The notes below the pieces were generated by a model that worked only from the letters and a program-made list of their open reading frames with translations, was not told the DNA's origin and did no database searches. Source: Tissierella praeacuta DSM 18095 (GTDB lineage: Bacteria > Bacillota > Clostridia > Tissierellales > Tissierellaceae). Taken from it: a stretch of DNA of 64,000 nucleotides. The stretch is from NCBI RefSeq assembly GCF_900128955.1, contig NZ_FQTY01000001.1, positions 310,001-374,000 on the forward strand, read 5' to 3'. Numbering within the stretch: the stretch's first letter is position 1; every line of letters starts with the position of its first letter. Positions 47,211 to 56,046 of this stretch are shown piece by piece. The translations under genes were made by a program, and so were the position numbers.

Positions 47211-47982
47211 TATTCAATATAGTTGTCAATAGTTCCCTAACTTCAGCTAGCTGATTTTTAAGACTTACATCAATATTTCCCTTTGAAGTTTCCAAAATAC
47301 AATCACCTTTTTCTAAAGAAATATCATATTTAATATCTAACTCGGAAATCATACTAGCTTTTGCCAATATTTCATTTCTAGCCATTTCCAATATGTTGAA
47401 ATCTTCTTTAGAAGTGATAATAGTTAATTTATCTGTTAAGTCTAAATTATTAATTCCATTTAAAACCAAAGAAATCATCAGCTCACTATCTTCTTCATTT
47501 TTTTTGTTTATTAATTTTTCATAAATACTTATGACTAACTCTATAATATCTTCCTCTAACTCTTTTAATAGACTTTCTTTCTTATATATATACCCATTTT
47601 TTATCTCAACTGCTTCATTTATTAAAGCATCGGACTTGACTTTTCCTTCATTATAACCTGTTTCATAGCCTTCCCTATATCCTAGTTCATATCCTTCATT
47701 ATAACCTGTTTTTTTGGCTTCTTCTAATATCTCCTCTGTTCTAGCATAGGCCATATCTATCATGGTTTCTTTTTGTTCTTCAGCATCTTCTATGATTTTT
47801 AAAGATTTCTTTTTAGCATCTTCTATGATTTTTTCATATTCATTTTGTCCCTTAATCTTTGCTTCTTCAATAATTGATTCTATAATACTTTCATCCACAT
47901 ATGTTTTTTCATCATCTAAGTCATTTGTTGGCTCTATAATTTCTGTTTCTATTACTCTAAAGGATTTTATAACATTAGACAA
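47203..47982 (-). CDS. fliH: Flagellar assembly protein FliH
   Basis: Regulator and peripheral stalk of FliI. 259 residues. The N-terminal half is a long charged coiled coil with Gly-x3-Gly-like repeats ([25 protein letters not shown]), typical of FliH, and the C-terminal domain resembles the F-type ATPase delta/E-subunit ([40 protein letters not shown]). The start is TTG 47982 behind GGAGGAGATG, overlapping fliG by 8 nt. Ends in TGA. Confidence 0.92.
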   Translation of the reverse strand: MSNVIKSFRVIETEIIEPTNDLDDEKTYVDESIIESIIEEAKIKGQNEYEKIIEDAKKKSLKIIEDAEEQKETMIDMAYARTEEILEEAKKTGYNEGYELGYREGYETGYNEGKVKSDALINEAVEIKNGYIYKKESLLKELEEDIIELVISIYEKLINKKNEEDSELMISLVLNGINNLDLTDKLTIITSKEDFNILEMARNEILAKASMISELDIKYDISLEKGDCILETSKGNIDVSLKNQLAEVRELLTTILNNE

Positions 47983-48979
47983 TTATTTCATCTCCTCCTC
48001 TAGGAGTGATTATTTCTCCATCTTCCTCTAGTTTTCTAATAATATTAACTATATTTTGTTGTGCATCCTCTATATCTCTTATACGAACAGGTCCCATAAA
48101 TTCTATATCTTCTTTTATCATTTCAACTAATCGTTTTGACATATTGGTAAATATAAGATTCTTAACTTCTTCACTAGCACTCTTAAGAGCAATAGCCCAT
48201 TGAGAATTATCAATTTCTCTAATAATTCTTTGAATACTTCTATTATCTAGTGTAATAATATCTTCAAATACAAACATACGTCTTCTAATCTCTTCACTTA
48301 ATTCTACATCTCTAACATCTAAATCTTCCATTATATGCTTTTCTGTACCTCTATCAACAGAATTAAGAATATCAACAACTGCTTGAATTCCGCCAGTAGT
48401 TGTATAATCTTGAGCTAAAATATTTGAGAATTTGCTCTCTAATATAGCTTCTATTTCTCTTACTACTTCTGGAGACGTCCTATCCATTATTGCTATTCTT
48501 CTCATTACGTCTGCTTGCTTATCTTCTGATAAAGATGATAATATCTGACCTGCCTGTGTAGGCCCTAAGTAAGATAGTATCAATGCAATGGTTTGCGGGT
48601 GTTCATTTTGTATATAGTTTAAAAGCTGATTGGGATCAGCCTTCCTTACAAACTCAAATGGTCTTACATGTAAAGAAGATGTTAATTTATTAATTATATC
48701 AAGAGCTTTATCAGAACCTAATGCTCTTTCTAGGACATCCTTAGCATAATTAATTCCACCTTCTGAAATATATTCCTGAGCTAAGCATATTTGATAAAAT
48801 TCTTCAATAACCATTTGTTTTTCTTCTGGAGAAACCATCCTCATATTTGCAATTTGTAAAGTTAATTCCTCTATCTCCTCTTCATTTAAATGTTTAAATA
48901 TCTCAGCAGATTTTTGAGGACCTAATGCTATAAGTAATATTGCTACTTTTTCTTTTCCACTGAATTGCCTTTTAGACAT
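47975..48979 (-). CDS. fliG: Flagellar motor switch protein FliG
   Basis: Rotor protein coupling stators to the C-ring. 334 residues in three domains: N (KVAILLIALGPQKSAEIFKH), middle with the EHPQTIALILSYLGPTQAGQ motif (about 126-145), and C with the charged torque helix (KHIMEDLDVRDVELSEEIRR, then FVFEDIITLDNRSIQRIIRE-like sequence). ATG 48979. It is 12 nt downstream of fliF. Complete. Confidence 0.97.
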   Translation of the reverse strand: MSKRQFSGKEKVAILLIALGPQKSAEIFKHLNEEEIEELTLQIANMRMVSPEEKQMVIEEFYQICLAQEYISEGGINYAKDVLERALGSDKALDIINKLTSSLHVRPFEFVRKADPNQLLNYIQNEHPQTIALILSYLGPTQAGQILSSLSEDKQADVMRRIAIMDRTSPEVVREIEAILESKFSNILAQDYTTTGGIQAVVDILNSVDRGTEKHIMEDLDVRDVELSEEIRRRMFVFEDIITLDNRSIQRIIREIDNSQWAIALKSASEEVKNLIFTNMSKRLVEMIKEDIEFMGPVRIRDIEDAQQNIVNIIRKLEEDGEIITPRGGDEIIV

Positions 48980-48991
48980 ATTAACTCGCTC

Positions 48992-50515
48992 CTATTCATT
49001 TAACCAATTTCTAAGTAGTTGAGCAACTGATTCTGGCTTCTTTTCAATAAATTTATCAATCTGAGCCTTCATTTTTGATTCTTCTGCTTCAAAGTCAAGG
49101 TCTGCAACTTCCAATTCTATTGCAGATTTTTCTTCTAAGATTCTTTCTAATTCATCAGCCGCAGATTTCTTATTCTTTGTTCTGATATAAATAATTGTAA
49201 TTATACCTATTATTATTAATATTAATAAACCCATACCTACATATAACCATTTATTCGGTGTACTTTGAGCTGCATTACTATCTACAACTTGTTTATTAAA
49301 TCCTACAGCTTTTACTTGAACTTGCTTTGTATCTAAACCAGTTGCTGCAAATATCAAATCTGAAAATTCTTTTTCCCTTTCAGGAGTCATTTCACCATCT
49401 ACTAAAGCATCTTTATTTATAAGTACTGCTACAGTAACGCTTTCCACTTGACCTGGCATTTTTTTAATTTCTTTATTTATTTCATTTAACTCATTATTTA
49501 TTATTCGACTTACTTTATCATATCTACTTGACCCATTATCTATTGTAGCATAATCTTCTACATTGGTATCAGTTCCTGGAACTCCACCTACTCCCCCACC
49601 TACCATATGTTCCTCTACTTCCTCTAAAGAACGAATTAATCCTTCTTCATTTCCTTCAATAGGAGGAGCAAACTCTACAATAGTTGTATTTTCTATATCC
49701 ATATTAATCTTAACACTTGACATTACATCAACATTTTCTGGTCCCACTATATTTTCTAAAAACTTTTTTATACTCTCATTTATCTTACTTTCCAGATCAT
49801 GTTTCACTGCAAATTGATCAATAGAAAAAACATCCTCTTGATTTCCTTCTTCTAAAAGTTTACCTTCTTCGTCAACTAATTTAACATTTTCTGGAGACAT
49901 ATTAATAGAACCTGCTACCAAATGTTTTATTGCTTTTATCTTTTCATCTGATAATGGTCTACCGTCAGATTTTTCTATAAAAACAGAAGCTGTTGTCTTA
50001 TTATCATCATCATTATTTAGTACAAAATTAGTAGTTTCCTTTTCATCTATATATACTTGAGCACCACGTATACCATCAATTTCAGATATGGTAGATGCCA
50101 GTTCACTTTGTAAAGCCATTTTCATCCTTTGCTTTTTATCATAGTCTGTCATAGTCCAACTACTATCATTAAAAGCATCCATATATGTATATCCATCTTT
50201 AGGAAGACCATATGTAGCTAATTCAATTTTAATACGATTTTTATTTTCCTGTGGAACTAAAATACTTTTTTGATCTTCTCCAGTTTTCCAAGGCACAGCC
50301 ATCTCATCTAATTTAGATGTTATTTGTCCCATATCTTTTAAACTTAGATTCCCATATAAAACATCATATTTTGTACGTGTTAATGTAAGAATAAGTGCAA
50401 TTACAGCAAAAATAACAAATAAACTAATAAGCACCAGTCCGATTTTTTTCTTCTTATCTATTCCCTTCCAATATTCAGTTAGTTGTAATCTTACCTTATG
50501 TATTGATTCCTGCAC
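48992..50515 (-). CDS. fliF: Flagellar MS-ring protein FliF
   Basis: Base ring of the flagellum. 507 residues with two membrane helices (about 24-46 and about 424-446). Between them are ring-building motifs RBM1-3 with DVLYGNLSLKDMGQITSKLD and GLPKDGYTYMDAFNDSSWTM, MSPENVKLVDEEGKLL, and a disordered part (about 290-320). The C-terminal FliG-binding tail ends KKPESVAQLLRNWLNE. The start is GTG 50515 after GGAAGAGGTG. Confidence 0.96.
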   Translation of the reverse strand: MQESIHKVRLQLTEYWKGIDKKKKIGLVLISLFVIFAVIALILTLTRTKYDVLYGNLSLKDMGQITSKLDEMAVPWKTGEDQKSILVPQENKNRIKIELATYGLPKDGYTYMDAFNDSSWTMTDYDKKQRMKMALQSELASTISEIDGIRGAQVYIDEKETTNFVLNNDDDNKTTASVFIEKSDGRPLSDEKIKAIKHLVAGSINMSPENVKLVDEEGKLLEEGNQEDVFSIDQFAVKHDLESKINESIKKFLENIVGPENVDVMSSVKINMDIENTTIVEFAPPIEGNEEGLIRSLEEVEEHMVGGGVGGVPGTDTNVEDYATIDNGSSRYDKVSRIINNELNEINKEIKKMPGQVESVTVAVLINKDALVDGEMTPEREKEFSDLIFAATGLDTKQVQVKAVGFNKQVVDSNAAQSTPNKWLYVGMGLLILIIIGIITIIYIRTKNKKSAADELERILEEKSAIELEVADLDFEAEESKMKAQIDKFIEKKPESVAQLLRNWLNE

Positions 50516-50540
50516 AGTCGCACCTCTTCCCTATGAATTA

Positions 50541-50843
50541 CTAAATTTGAATTCTCATGATTTCTCTATAAGCCTCTACGACTTTATTTCTTATGCTCAT
50601 AGTAATTTGCAAAGCAACATTTGCCTTTTCAGTAGCTATTGACACATCGTGGAGATTATCAACTTGTCCAAGCACCAACATCTGTTTATACTCATCACTT
50701 TCCAATTGCAATTGATTTACTTGATTCAGAGCTTTTGTTAATAAGTCTCCAAAATTATTTTTATCATTACTTTCTACAATTTTAGTAGAATTCTTATCAA
50801 AATTTAATACCTTTTCATAACCATTAATTTTATTTATATTCAT
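50541..50843 (-). CDS. fliE: Flagellar hook-basal body protein FliE
   Basis: Junction between MS ring and rod. 100 residues. The C-terminal signature is clear: FGDLLTKALNQVNQLQLESD, then VDNLHDVSIATEKANVALQI and TMSIRNKVVEAYREIMRIQI. ATG 50843 follows TAGGAGGTAAAAATC. It is 5 nt past the flgC stop. Confidence 0.96.
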   Translation of the reverse strand: MNINKINGYEKVLNFDKNSTKIVESNDKNNFGDLLTKALNQVNQLQLESDEYKQMLVLGQVDNLHDVSIATEKANVALQITMSIRNKVVEAYREIMRIQI

Positions 50844-50848
50844 GATTT

Positions 50849-51289
50849 TTACCTCCTACCAATTTCTAACGCCTTCATAAGCATTGACTTAGATGCATTC
50901 ATAGCAGTTATATTAGCATCATATGATCGGTGAGCACTAATTAAATCAACCATCTCTTTTATTGTATCAACATTTGGCATTTTTACATAACCATTTTCAT
51001 CAGCATCTGGATGACCTGGCTCATATACAAGTCTAAATGGTGAATCATCTTCAACTATTTTACTAATCTTAACACCTTTTTCTTCTGTTTTATTCATATG
51101 TTTATTTAAGTATTTTGAAAAAGAATCAGATTTATTCTCTTCAAAAACAACCATTTGTCTTCTATATGGCATTCCTCCTGTACTCCTAGTAGTATTTACA
51201 TTAGCCATATTCTTAGTAATTATATCAATTCTAGTTTTCTCTGCTGTTAATGCAGTAGCCGATGTATTTATTGAATTAAAAATACTCAT
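50849..51289 (-). CDS. flgC: Flagellar proximal rod protein FlgC
   Basis: Rod component. 146 residues. It begins with the rod family motif MSIFNSINTSATALTAEKTR and NMANVNTTRSTGGMPYRRQM, and ends with VDLISAHRSYDANITAMNAS and KSMLMKALEIGRR. The segment DDSPFRLVYEPGHPDADENG is typical of FlgC. ATG 51289 lies 2 nt after the flgB stop. Confidence 0.97.
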   Translation of the reverse strand: MSIFNSINTSATALTAEKTRIDIITKNMANVNTTRSTGGMPYRRQMVVFEENKSDSFSKYLNKHMNKTEEKGVKISKIVEDDSPFRLVYEPGHPDADENGYVKMPNVDTIKEMVDLISAHRSYDANITAMNASKSMLMKALEIGRR

Positions 51290-51291
51290 TA

Positions 51292-51693
51292 TTACTTACT
51301 CCCTTCAGTGATAACATTTTTTATTTTTTCAAATTCTCCAATTACTTGCTTAGTTAAAGCATCATACATAATAGTATTTTTAGCTAAATCTGCTGTTTCA
51401 GTATCAATATTTACATTATTACCATCTAATCTATAGGATGTAGATTTGTCTTCCATAACAATAGGACTAAAACTACTTGTCCTATGATTAATATGATTTA
51501 CATGAGTCTTGGTTAAACTAATCCTATTGTTCTCAATTGATTGTTTTAATTGATCTTCAAATGTGACAAACTTTCTCTTATAATTAGGAGTGTTATCATT
51601 TGCAATATTATTGTTTATTGCCTTATGTCTTTCCCAAGTTCCATCTAAAGCCTTTTTATAAAAATCAATATTATCATAAATACGATTTATCAT
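51292..51693 (-). CDS. flgB: Flagellar proximal rod protein FlgB
   Basis: First gene of the flagellar operon; rod component. 133 residues with the rod signature NNNIANDNTPNYKRKFVTFE-type sequence (AINNNIANDNTPNYKRKFVT), DGNNVNIDTETADLAKNTIM and the C-terminal helix ALTKQVIGEFEKIKNVI. ATG 51693 follows GAGGAGTGATTTA. A probable sigma-A promoter lies about 115 nt upstream in the codY-flgB gap. Confidence 0.97.
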   Translation of the reverse strand: MINRIYDNIDFYKKALDGTWERHKAINNNIANDNTPNYKRKFVTFEDQLKQSIENNRISLTKTHVNHINHRTSSFSPIVMEDKSTSYRLDGNNVNIDTETADLAKNTIMYDALTKQVIGEFEKIKNVITEGSK

Positions 51694-51809
51694 TAAATCA
51701 CTCCTCGTTTCTCTTTATATTAATATAGTATTTGAAAATATATTTATTAATACATTTTACTACATAAACCATTAAAATATCTAATAACCTGATAAAACTC
51801 TTCTACTTT

Positions 51810-51838
51810 ATATTACATATTTTAACATCCTAATGCAA
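51810..51838 (-). promoter_or_regulatory. Probable promoter of the flagellar operon
   Basis: On the minus strand TTGCAT (51833-51838), a 17-nt spacer and TAATAT (51810-51815), preceded by TG. It lies after the codY terminator and about 115 nt before flgB, the right place for the operon promoter. No sigma-28 motif was found in this gap. The rest of the 238-nt gap has no recognisable gene. Confidence 0.5.
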
Positions 51839-51881
51839 GTATAAATTCCCATCTATTACTTAATTCGCCCTAAAGTCCTAT

Positions 51882-51912
51882 AAAAAAAAGAATAGTATAA
51901 TACTATTCTTTT
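51882..51912 (-). terminator. Rho-independent terminator after codY
   Basis: Ten-bp perfect stem AGAATAGTAT/ATACTATTCT closing on one base and flanked by a T-run (TTCTTTTTTTT on the minus strand). It lies 20 nt past the codY stop. The stem is AT-rich, but the U-tract is strong. Confidence 0.75.
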
Positions 51913-51931
51913 AATTCTTTTAATTTTAAGA

Positions 51932-52711
51932 CTATTCTTTTGGTTTTAGAAGTTCTTCTGTTAACTTATCATTTAAAATTCTAATATGGGTTCCTTTCAT
52001 TCCCAAAGATCTAGATTCTATAACACCTGCACTCTCAAATTTTCTAAGTGCATTTACTATAACGGATCTTGTTATACCGACCCTATCTGCAATTTTACTT
52101 GCAACAAGCAAACCTTCATTGCCATCTAATTCACTGAAAATATGCTCCATTGCTTCTAATTCAGAATAAGAAAGAGTGCCTATAGCCATTTGAACAATAG
52201 ATTTTTTTCTTGCCTCTTCTTCTATTTCCTCAGACTTAGCTCTAAGTATCTCCATGCCAACTATAGTTGCACTATATTCTGCTAGTACAAGGTCTTCCTC
52301 TGTAAATTCCTTCCCAAAACGAGCCAACACCAAGGTTCCTAATCTTCTTCCACCACTATTTATCGGTATAATAGTTGCAATCTTGTCTGGGTAAGGGCAT
52401 TCTGAAACTTGATCAAAAACACAGTCTGTAATTTCTCTTAAATTTTCATTTGTTTCACTATATCTTAATAATTCCTCGTTATATTTTTTTGGAAATCTCT
52501 TTTCCTTAACTATTTCGGCTTGAATTATATCACAATCAAATCCAGTAGATAATTCATATCCTAATACTTTCCCACTGGTGCTGGCTATATAAACATTTGC
52601 TTCCAGCATATCACTTAATATTTCACTTAAATCCGAAAAAGAAACGGGCTTTGACCCATATCCTTGTAATGTTTTATTTAATTTTCTAGTTCTTTGCAAT
52701 AAACTTTCCAT
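51932..52711 (-). CDS. codY: GTP-sensing global transcriptional repressor CodY
   Basis: DNA-binding repressor activated by GTP and branched-chain amino acids; controls nutrition and, in several species, motility and virulence. 259 residues: a GAF-type ligand domain (about 1-155; [40 protein letters not shown]-like sequence) and a winged HTH (about 180-259; [40 protein letters not shown]). ATG 52711 follows AGGAGGAAATAG. It sits directly upstream of the flagellar operon as in Bacillus, but without xerC-hslV-hslU before it. Confidence 0.98.
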   Translation of the reverse strand: MESLLQRTRKLNKTLQGYGSKPVSFSDLSEILSDMLEANVYIASTSGKVLGYELSTGFDCDIIQAEIVKEKRFPKKYNEELLRYSETNENLREITDCVFDQVSECPYPDKIATIIPINSGGRRLGTLVLARFGKEFTEEDLVLAEYSATIVGMEILRAKSEEIEEEARKKSIVQMAIGTLSYSELEAMEHIFSELDGNEGLLVASKIADRVGITRSVIVNALRKFESAGVIESRSLGMKGTHIRILNDKLTEELLKPKE

Positions 52712-52817
52712 AACTATTTCCTCCTTATTTGAATAAATTCAATTTATTATCTATAAGATTTTAAATCGATTATTTTTACATTTAACTACATATACAATTT
52801 TACTACAAAAAAATAAT

Positions 52818-52832
52818 ATTGTACAGAAAATT
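52818..52832 (-). promoter_or_regulatory. Possible CodY box upstream of codY
   Basis: AATTTTCTGTACAAT on the minus strand matches the CodY consensus AATTTTCWGAAAATT at 12 of 15 positions (three mismatches). It lies about 107 nt upstream of codY, just after topA, so could mediate autoregulation. Such matches occur by chance in AT-rich DNA. Confidence 0.35.
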
Positions 52833-52840
52833 TTAATTAT

Positions 52841-54925
52841 TTATACTTTTTTGACATTCGTATACCCACATTCTTTATCCATACATTTAACTATGATTTC
52901 TTTCTTATTTCTCTTTTCTACCATTATGCCTCCACATTGAGGACATTTCTCCTCTACTGGTTCATCCCATGAAACAAAATTGCATTCAGGATAATTGCTA
53001 CATCCATAAAAAACTCTACCTTTTTTCGATTTCCTTTTTACAATATTCCCATTACATTGAGGACATTTAACATTTAATTCATCTACAATAGCCTTAGTAT
53101 TTTTACACTCTGGGTATCCTGGACAAGCTAAAAATTTTCCAAATCTTCCATGTTTAATTACCATGTTTCTTCCACATTTTTCACAAATTTCATCTGAAAC
53201 TTCATCTTTTATTTCAATTTCTTTAATCTCTTCTTCAGCTTTTTTTAGAAATAGCTCAAAATCCTTATAGAAATTCTCAACAACCTTAACCCAATGTAAC
53301 TCTCCCTCTGCAATCTCATCTAAACTTTCTTCCAATTCAGCAGTAAATTCTTCATTTACAATATCCTTAAAATATTCTATCAATAAGTCATTAACTAAAA
53401 CTCCTAATTCAGTAGGCATAAATGACTTTTTATCAAGGACAACATATTCCCTTGCTAGTATAGTTGAAATCGTAGGTGAAAATGTACTTGGTCTTCCAAT
53501 TCCCAATTCCTCTAAGGTTTTTATTAAAGATGCCTCTGTATACCTAGGAGGAGGTTGAGTAAAATGCTGATTTGGAATAATATCATTTAGAATTAATTTA
53601 TCATCTATATTTAATAAGGGAATCCCTATATCTTTTTCTTCTTCATCAATAGTAGTATAAACTTTTAAGAAACCATCAAAAATTAATTTTGAGCCACTAG
53701 ATTTAAATAAAATATTATTACTTTCTATTGTTACAGAGATAGTGTTATAAATAGCAGGAGTCATTTGAGAACCTACAAATCTTTCCCAAATCATCTTATA
53801 TAACTTAAATTGATCTTGGGTTAAAGAATCCTTAATCAAATTTGGGATTTTGGTAATACTAGTAGGTCTAATACCTTCATGAGCATCTTGGGAATCCTTT
53901 TTAGATTTATTATTATAATCTCTTCCTCCGTCTGTATATTTTTCTCCATAATTATCTTTAATAAATAAATTAGCCATTTCAATAGCTTCTTTGGAAATTC
54001 TTGTAGAGTCAGTTCTCATATAGGTAATTAAACCTACTGAGCCTTCTCCCTTAATATCAATACCTTCATACAATTGTTGAGCTATAATCATTGTTTTTTT
54101 AGTTGTAAAACCCAATTTTTTTGAAGCATCTTGTTGTAGTGTACTTGTAGTATATGGGGGATAAGGGTTTCTCTTTTTTGTTCCTTTTTTAACATTCTTT
54201 ACAACAAAATTATCCTTATTAATTTTACCCAATATATTGTCCACATCTAATTTATTTTTTAATTCAACCTTTTTTTCTTTTCCATTTATATTTTCCCCAT
54301 AGAAACTAGCTTCAAATTTTTCTTTATCTTTCTCTAAATTTACCTTTATACTCCAATATTCTGCTGGTATGAATTTTTGAATTTCATTTTCTCTATCACA
54401 AATTAATTTAACAACAACAGATTGTACCCTACCAGCACTTAAACCTTTTCTTATTTTTCTCCATAATAATGGACTGATTTTATAGCCAACAAGTCTATCT
54501 AATATTCTCCTAGCTTGCTGTGCATCAACTAAATTTAAGTCTATAGCCCTAGGCTTTTTAATAGCACTGGTTATGGATTCTTTAGTTATTTCATTAAACT
54601 CAACTCTTACTTTTTGATTTTCTTCTATTCCTAAAATGTGAGCTAGATGCCAAGAAATTGCCTCCCCTTCTCTATCGGGGTCAGTAGCAAGAAATATTTT
54701 ATTTGACTTTTTTGCTTCATCTTTCAAATCCTTAATAACTGGTCCTTTACCCCTTATTGTAATATATTTAGGTTCAAATTGTTTCTCAATATCAATTCCT
54801 AAACTACTCTTTGGCAAATCTCTTATATGTCCTATAGAAGCTACAACTTTATAATTTCTTCCTAAAAATCTTTCAATAGTTTTTGCTTTAGCTGGGGACT
54901 CAACTATTACCAAATTTTTTTGCAA
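52841..54925 (-). CDS. topA: DNA topoisomerase I
   Basis: Type IA topoisomerase relaxing negative supercoils. 694 residues. Toprim domain at the N-terminus (LVIVESPAKAKTIERFLGRN, LATDPDREGEAISWHLAHIL), active-site Tyr in GLITYMRTDSTRIS (about 305), and YPPYTTSTLQQDASKKLGFT. Three C-terminal Cys4 zinc fingers follow (CEKCG...CPGYPEC, CPQCN...CSNYPEC, CPQCG...CMDKEC). The start is TTG 54925 behind GGAGGTGTAAATA. It lies 24 nt after dprA. Confidence 0.98.
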   Translation of the reverse strand: MQKNLVIVESPAKAKTIERFLGRNYKVVASIGHIRDLPKSSLGIDIEKQFEPKYITIRGKGPVIKDLKDEAKKSNKIFLATDPDREGEAISWHLAHILGIEENQKVRVEFNEITKESITSAIKKPRAIDLNLVDAQQARRILDRLVGYKISPLLWRKIRKGLSAGRVQSVVVKLICDRENEIQKFIPAEYWSIKVNLEKDKEKFEASFYGENINGKEKKVELKNKLDVDNILGKINKDNFVVKNVKKGTKKRNPYPPYTTSTLQQDASKKLGFTTKKTMIIAQQLYEGIDIKGEGSVGLITYMRTDSTRISKEAIEMANLFIKDNYGEKYTDGGRDYNNKSKKDSQDAHEGIRPTSITKIPNLIKDSLTQDQFKLYKMIWERFVGSQMTPAIYNTISVTIESNNILFKSSGSKLIFDGFLKVYTTIDEEEKDIGIPLLNIDDKLILNDIIPNQHFTQPPPRYTEASLIKTLEELGIGRPSTFSPTISTILAREYVVLDKKSFMPTELGVLVNDLLIEYFKDIVNEEFTAELEESLDEIAEGELHWVKVVENFYKDFELFLKKAEEEIKEIEIKDEVSDEICEKCGRNMVIKHGRFGKFLACPGYPECKNTKAIVDELNVKCPQCNGNIVKRKSKKGRVFYGCSNYPECNFVSWDEPVEEKCPQCGGIMVEKRNKKEIIVKCMDKECGYTNVKKV

Positions 54926-54949
54926 TATTTACACCTCCACTAAATAAAT

Positions 54950-56044
54950 CTAACAAATGGTAAATATTCTACCAGATAATTCTTTAATAGAACCTTTTAA
55001 CTCCAATATGGTTAATACACTATTTAAAGTAATTATATCTATATTAGTCTTATATGCAATAACATCTGAATGCAAAGGTTCTTGTTCTAAAAGTTTAATT
55101 ATTTTAATTTCTGTTTCACTATAATTTGAATAGTCCATACTTTTTCTTTTATTTAACATTATTCCTTCCTTTAGTTCATAAACTTCTTCAATTATATCAT
55201 CAATTTCTAAAAGCGGCTTTGCTCCATCTTTTATTAGTTTATTTGTTCCAGCACTAAATATACTATTGATATTACCAGGTAAAGCAAAAATATCTTTACC
55301 TTGCTCTAAAGCATAATGAGCAGTAATTAATGAACCCGACTTTTCTTGGGCTTCAATTACTATAACTCCTTTAGATAATCCTGATATTATCCTATTTCTC
55401 TGTGGAAAGTTAAAAGCTAAGGGAGGGGTACCCAAAGGAAATTCTGAAATTATAGCACCATTTTCTTCTACTTCCTTATATAGTTGTAGATTTTTCTTTG
55501 GATAAATAGTATCAATTCCATTACCCAAAACTCCTATAGTTCTCCCACCATTTTCTAAAGCAGTTTTATGTGCAATTGTATCTATACCAGAGGCTAATCC
55601 ACTAATAATTGTTACTCCTAAATCTACTAGGTCCTTGGCGAATTTTTCACAAGCCCATTTTCCATATGTGGTTGCCTTTCTGGAGCCAACTATAGCTATT
55701 GCAATACTATCTTCCTCTTGTAAACTTCCCTTCATATAAAGTACTTTTGGACTATTTTCAATATATTTCAATCCATTAGGATAATTTTCATCATATACGG
55801 TTATAACACAAGAATTCTCTTTTTTTATCTTAGTAAATAATTTATTTATATATTCTTCATTTCGATTTAATATAAGTTTTTCTTTTACTGAACCATTTAA
55901 AGTTTTTATGGATTTAATTTGGCTACTATGGCATTGCCATAATTTTTTTAAATCATGAAAATACTCATTGATTTTTTCTATATTACTATTTCCTATTCCC
56001 AGACTACTTAACCAAATTAGAATATCTCTTTCAGTAATATCCAA
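54950..56044 (-). CDS. dprA: DNA processing protein DprA
   Basis: Loads RecA on incoming single-stranded DNA in natural transformation; also widely kept in non-competent species. 364 residues. The Rossmann core includes IAIVGSRKATTYGKWACEKF, VTIISGLASGIDTIAHKTAL, TIGVLGNGIDTIYP, ISEFPLGTPPLAFNFPQRNR and the GSLITAHYALEQGKDIFALP block; a winged-helix DML1-like domain ends the protein. TTG 56044 follows GGGGGAG; an upstream TTG at 56059 lies inside yifB. It lies 3 nt after the yifB stop. Confidence 0.96.
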   Translation of the reverse strand: MDITERDILIWLSSLGIGNSNIEKINEYFHDLKKLWQCHSSQIKSIKTLNGSVKEKLILNRNEEYINKLFTKIKKENSCVITVYDENYPNGLKYIENSPKVLYMKGSLQEEDSIAIAIVGSRKATTYGKWACEKFAKDLVDLGVTIISGLASGIDTIAHKTALENGGRTIGVLGNGIDTIYPKKNLQLYKEVEENGAIISEFPLGTPPLAFNFPQRNRIISGLSKGVIVIEAQEKSGSLITAHYALEQGKDIFALPGNINSIFSAGTNKLIKDGAKPLLEIDDIIEEVYELKEGIMLNKRKSMDYSNYSETEIKIIKLLEQEPLHSDVIAYKTNIDIITLNSVLTILELKGSIKELSGRIFTIC

Positions 56045-56046
56045 TT

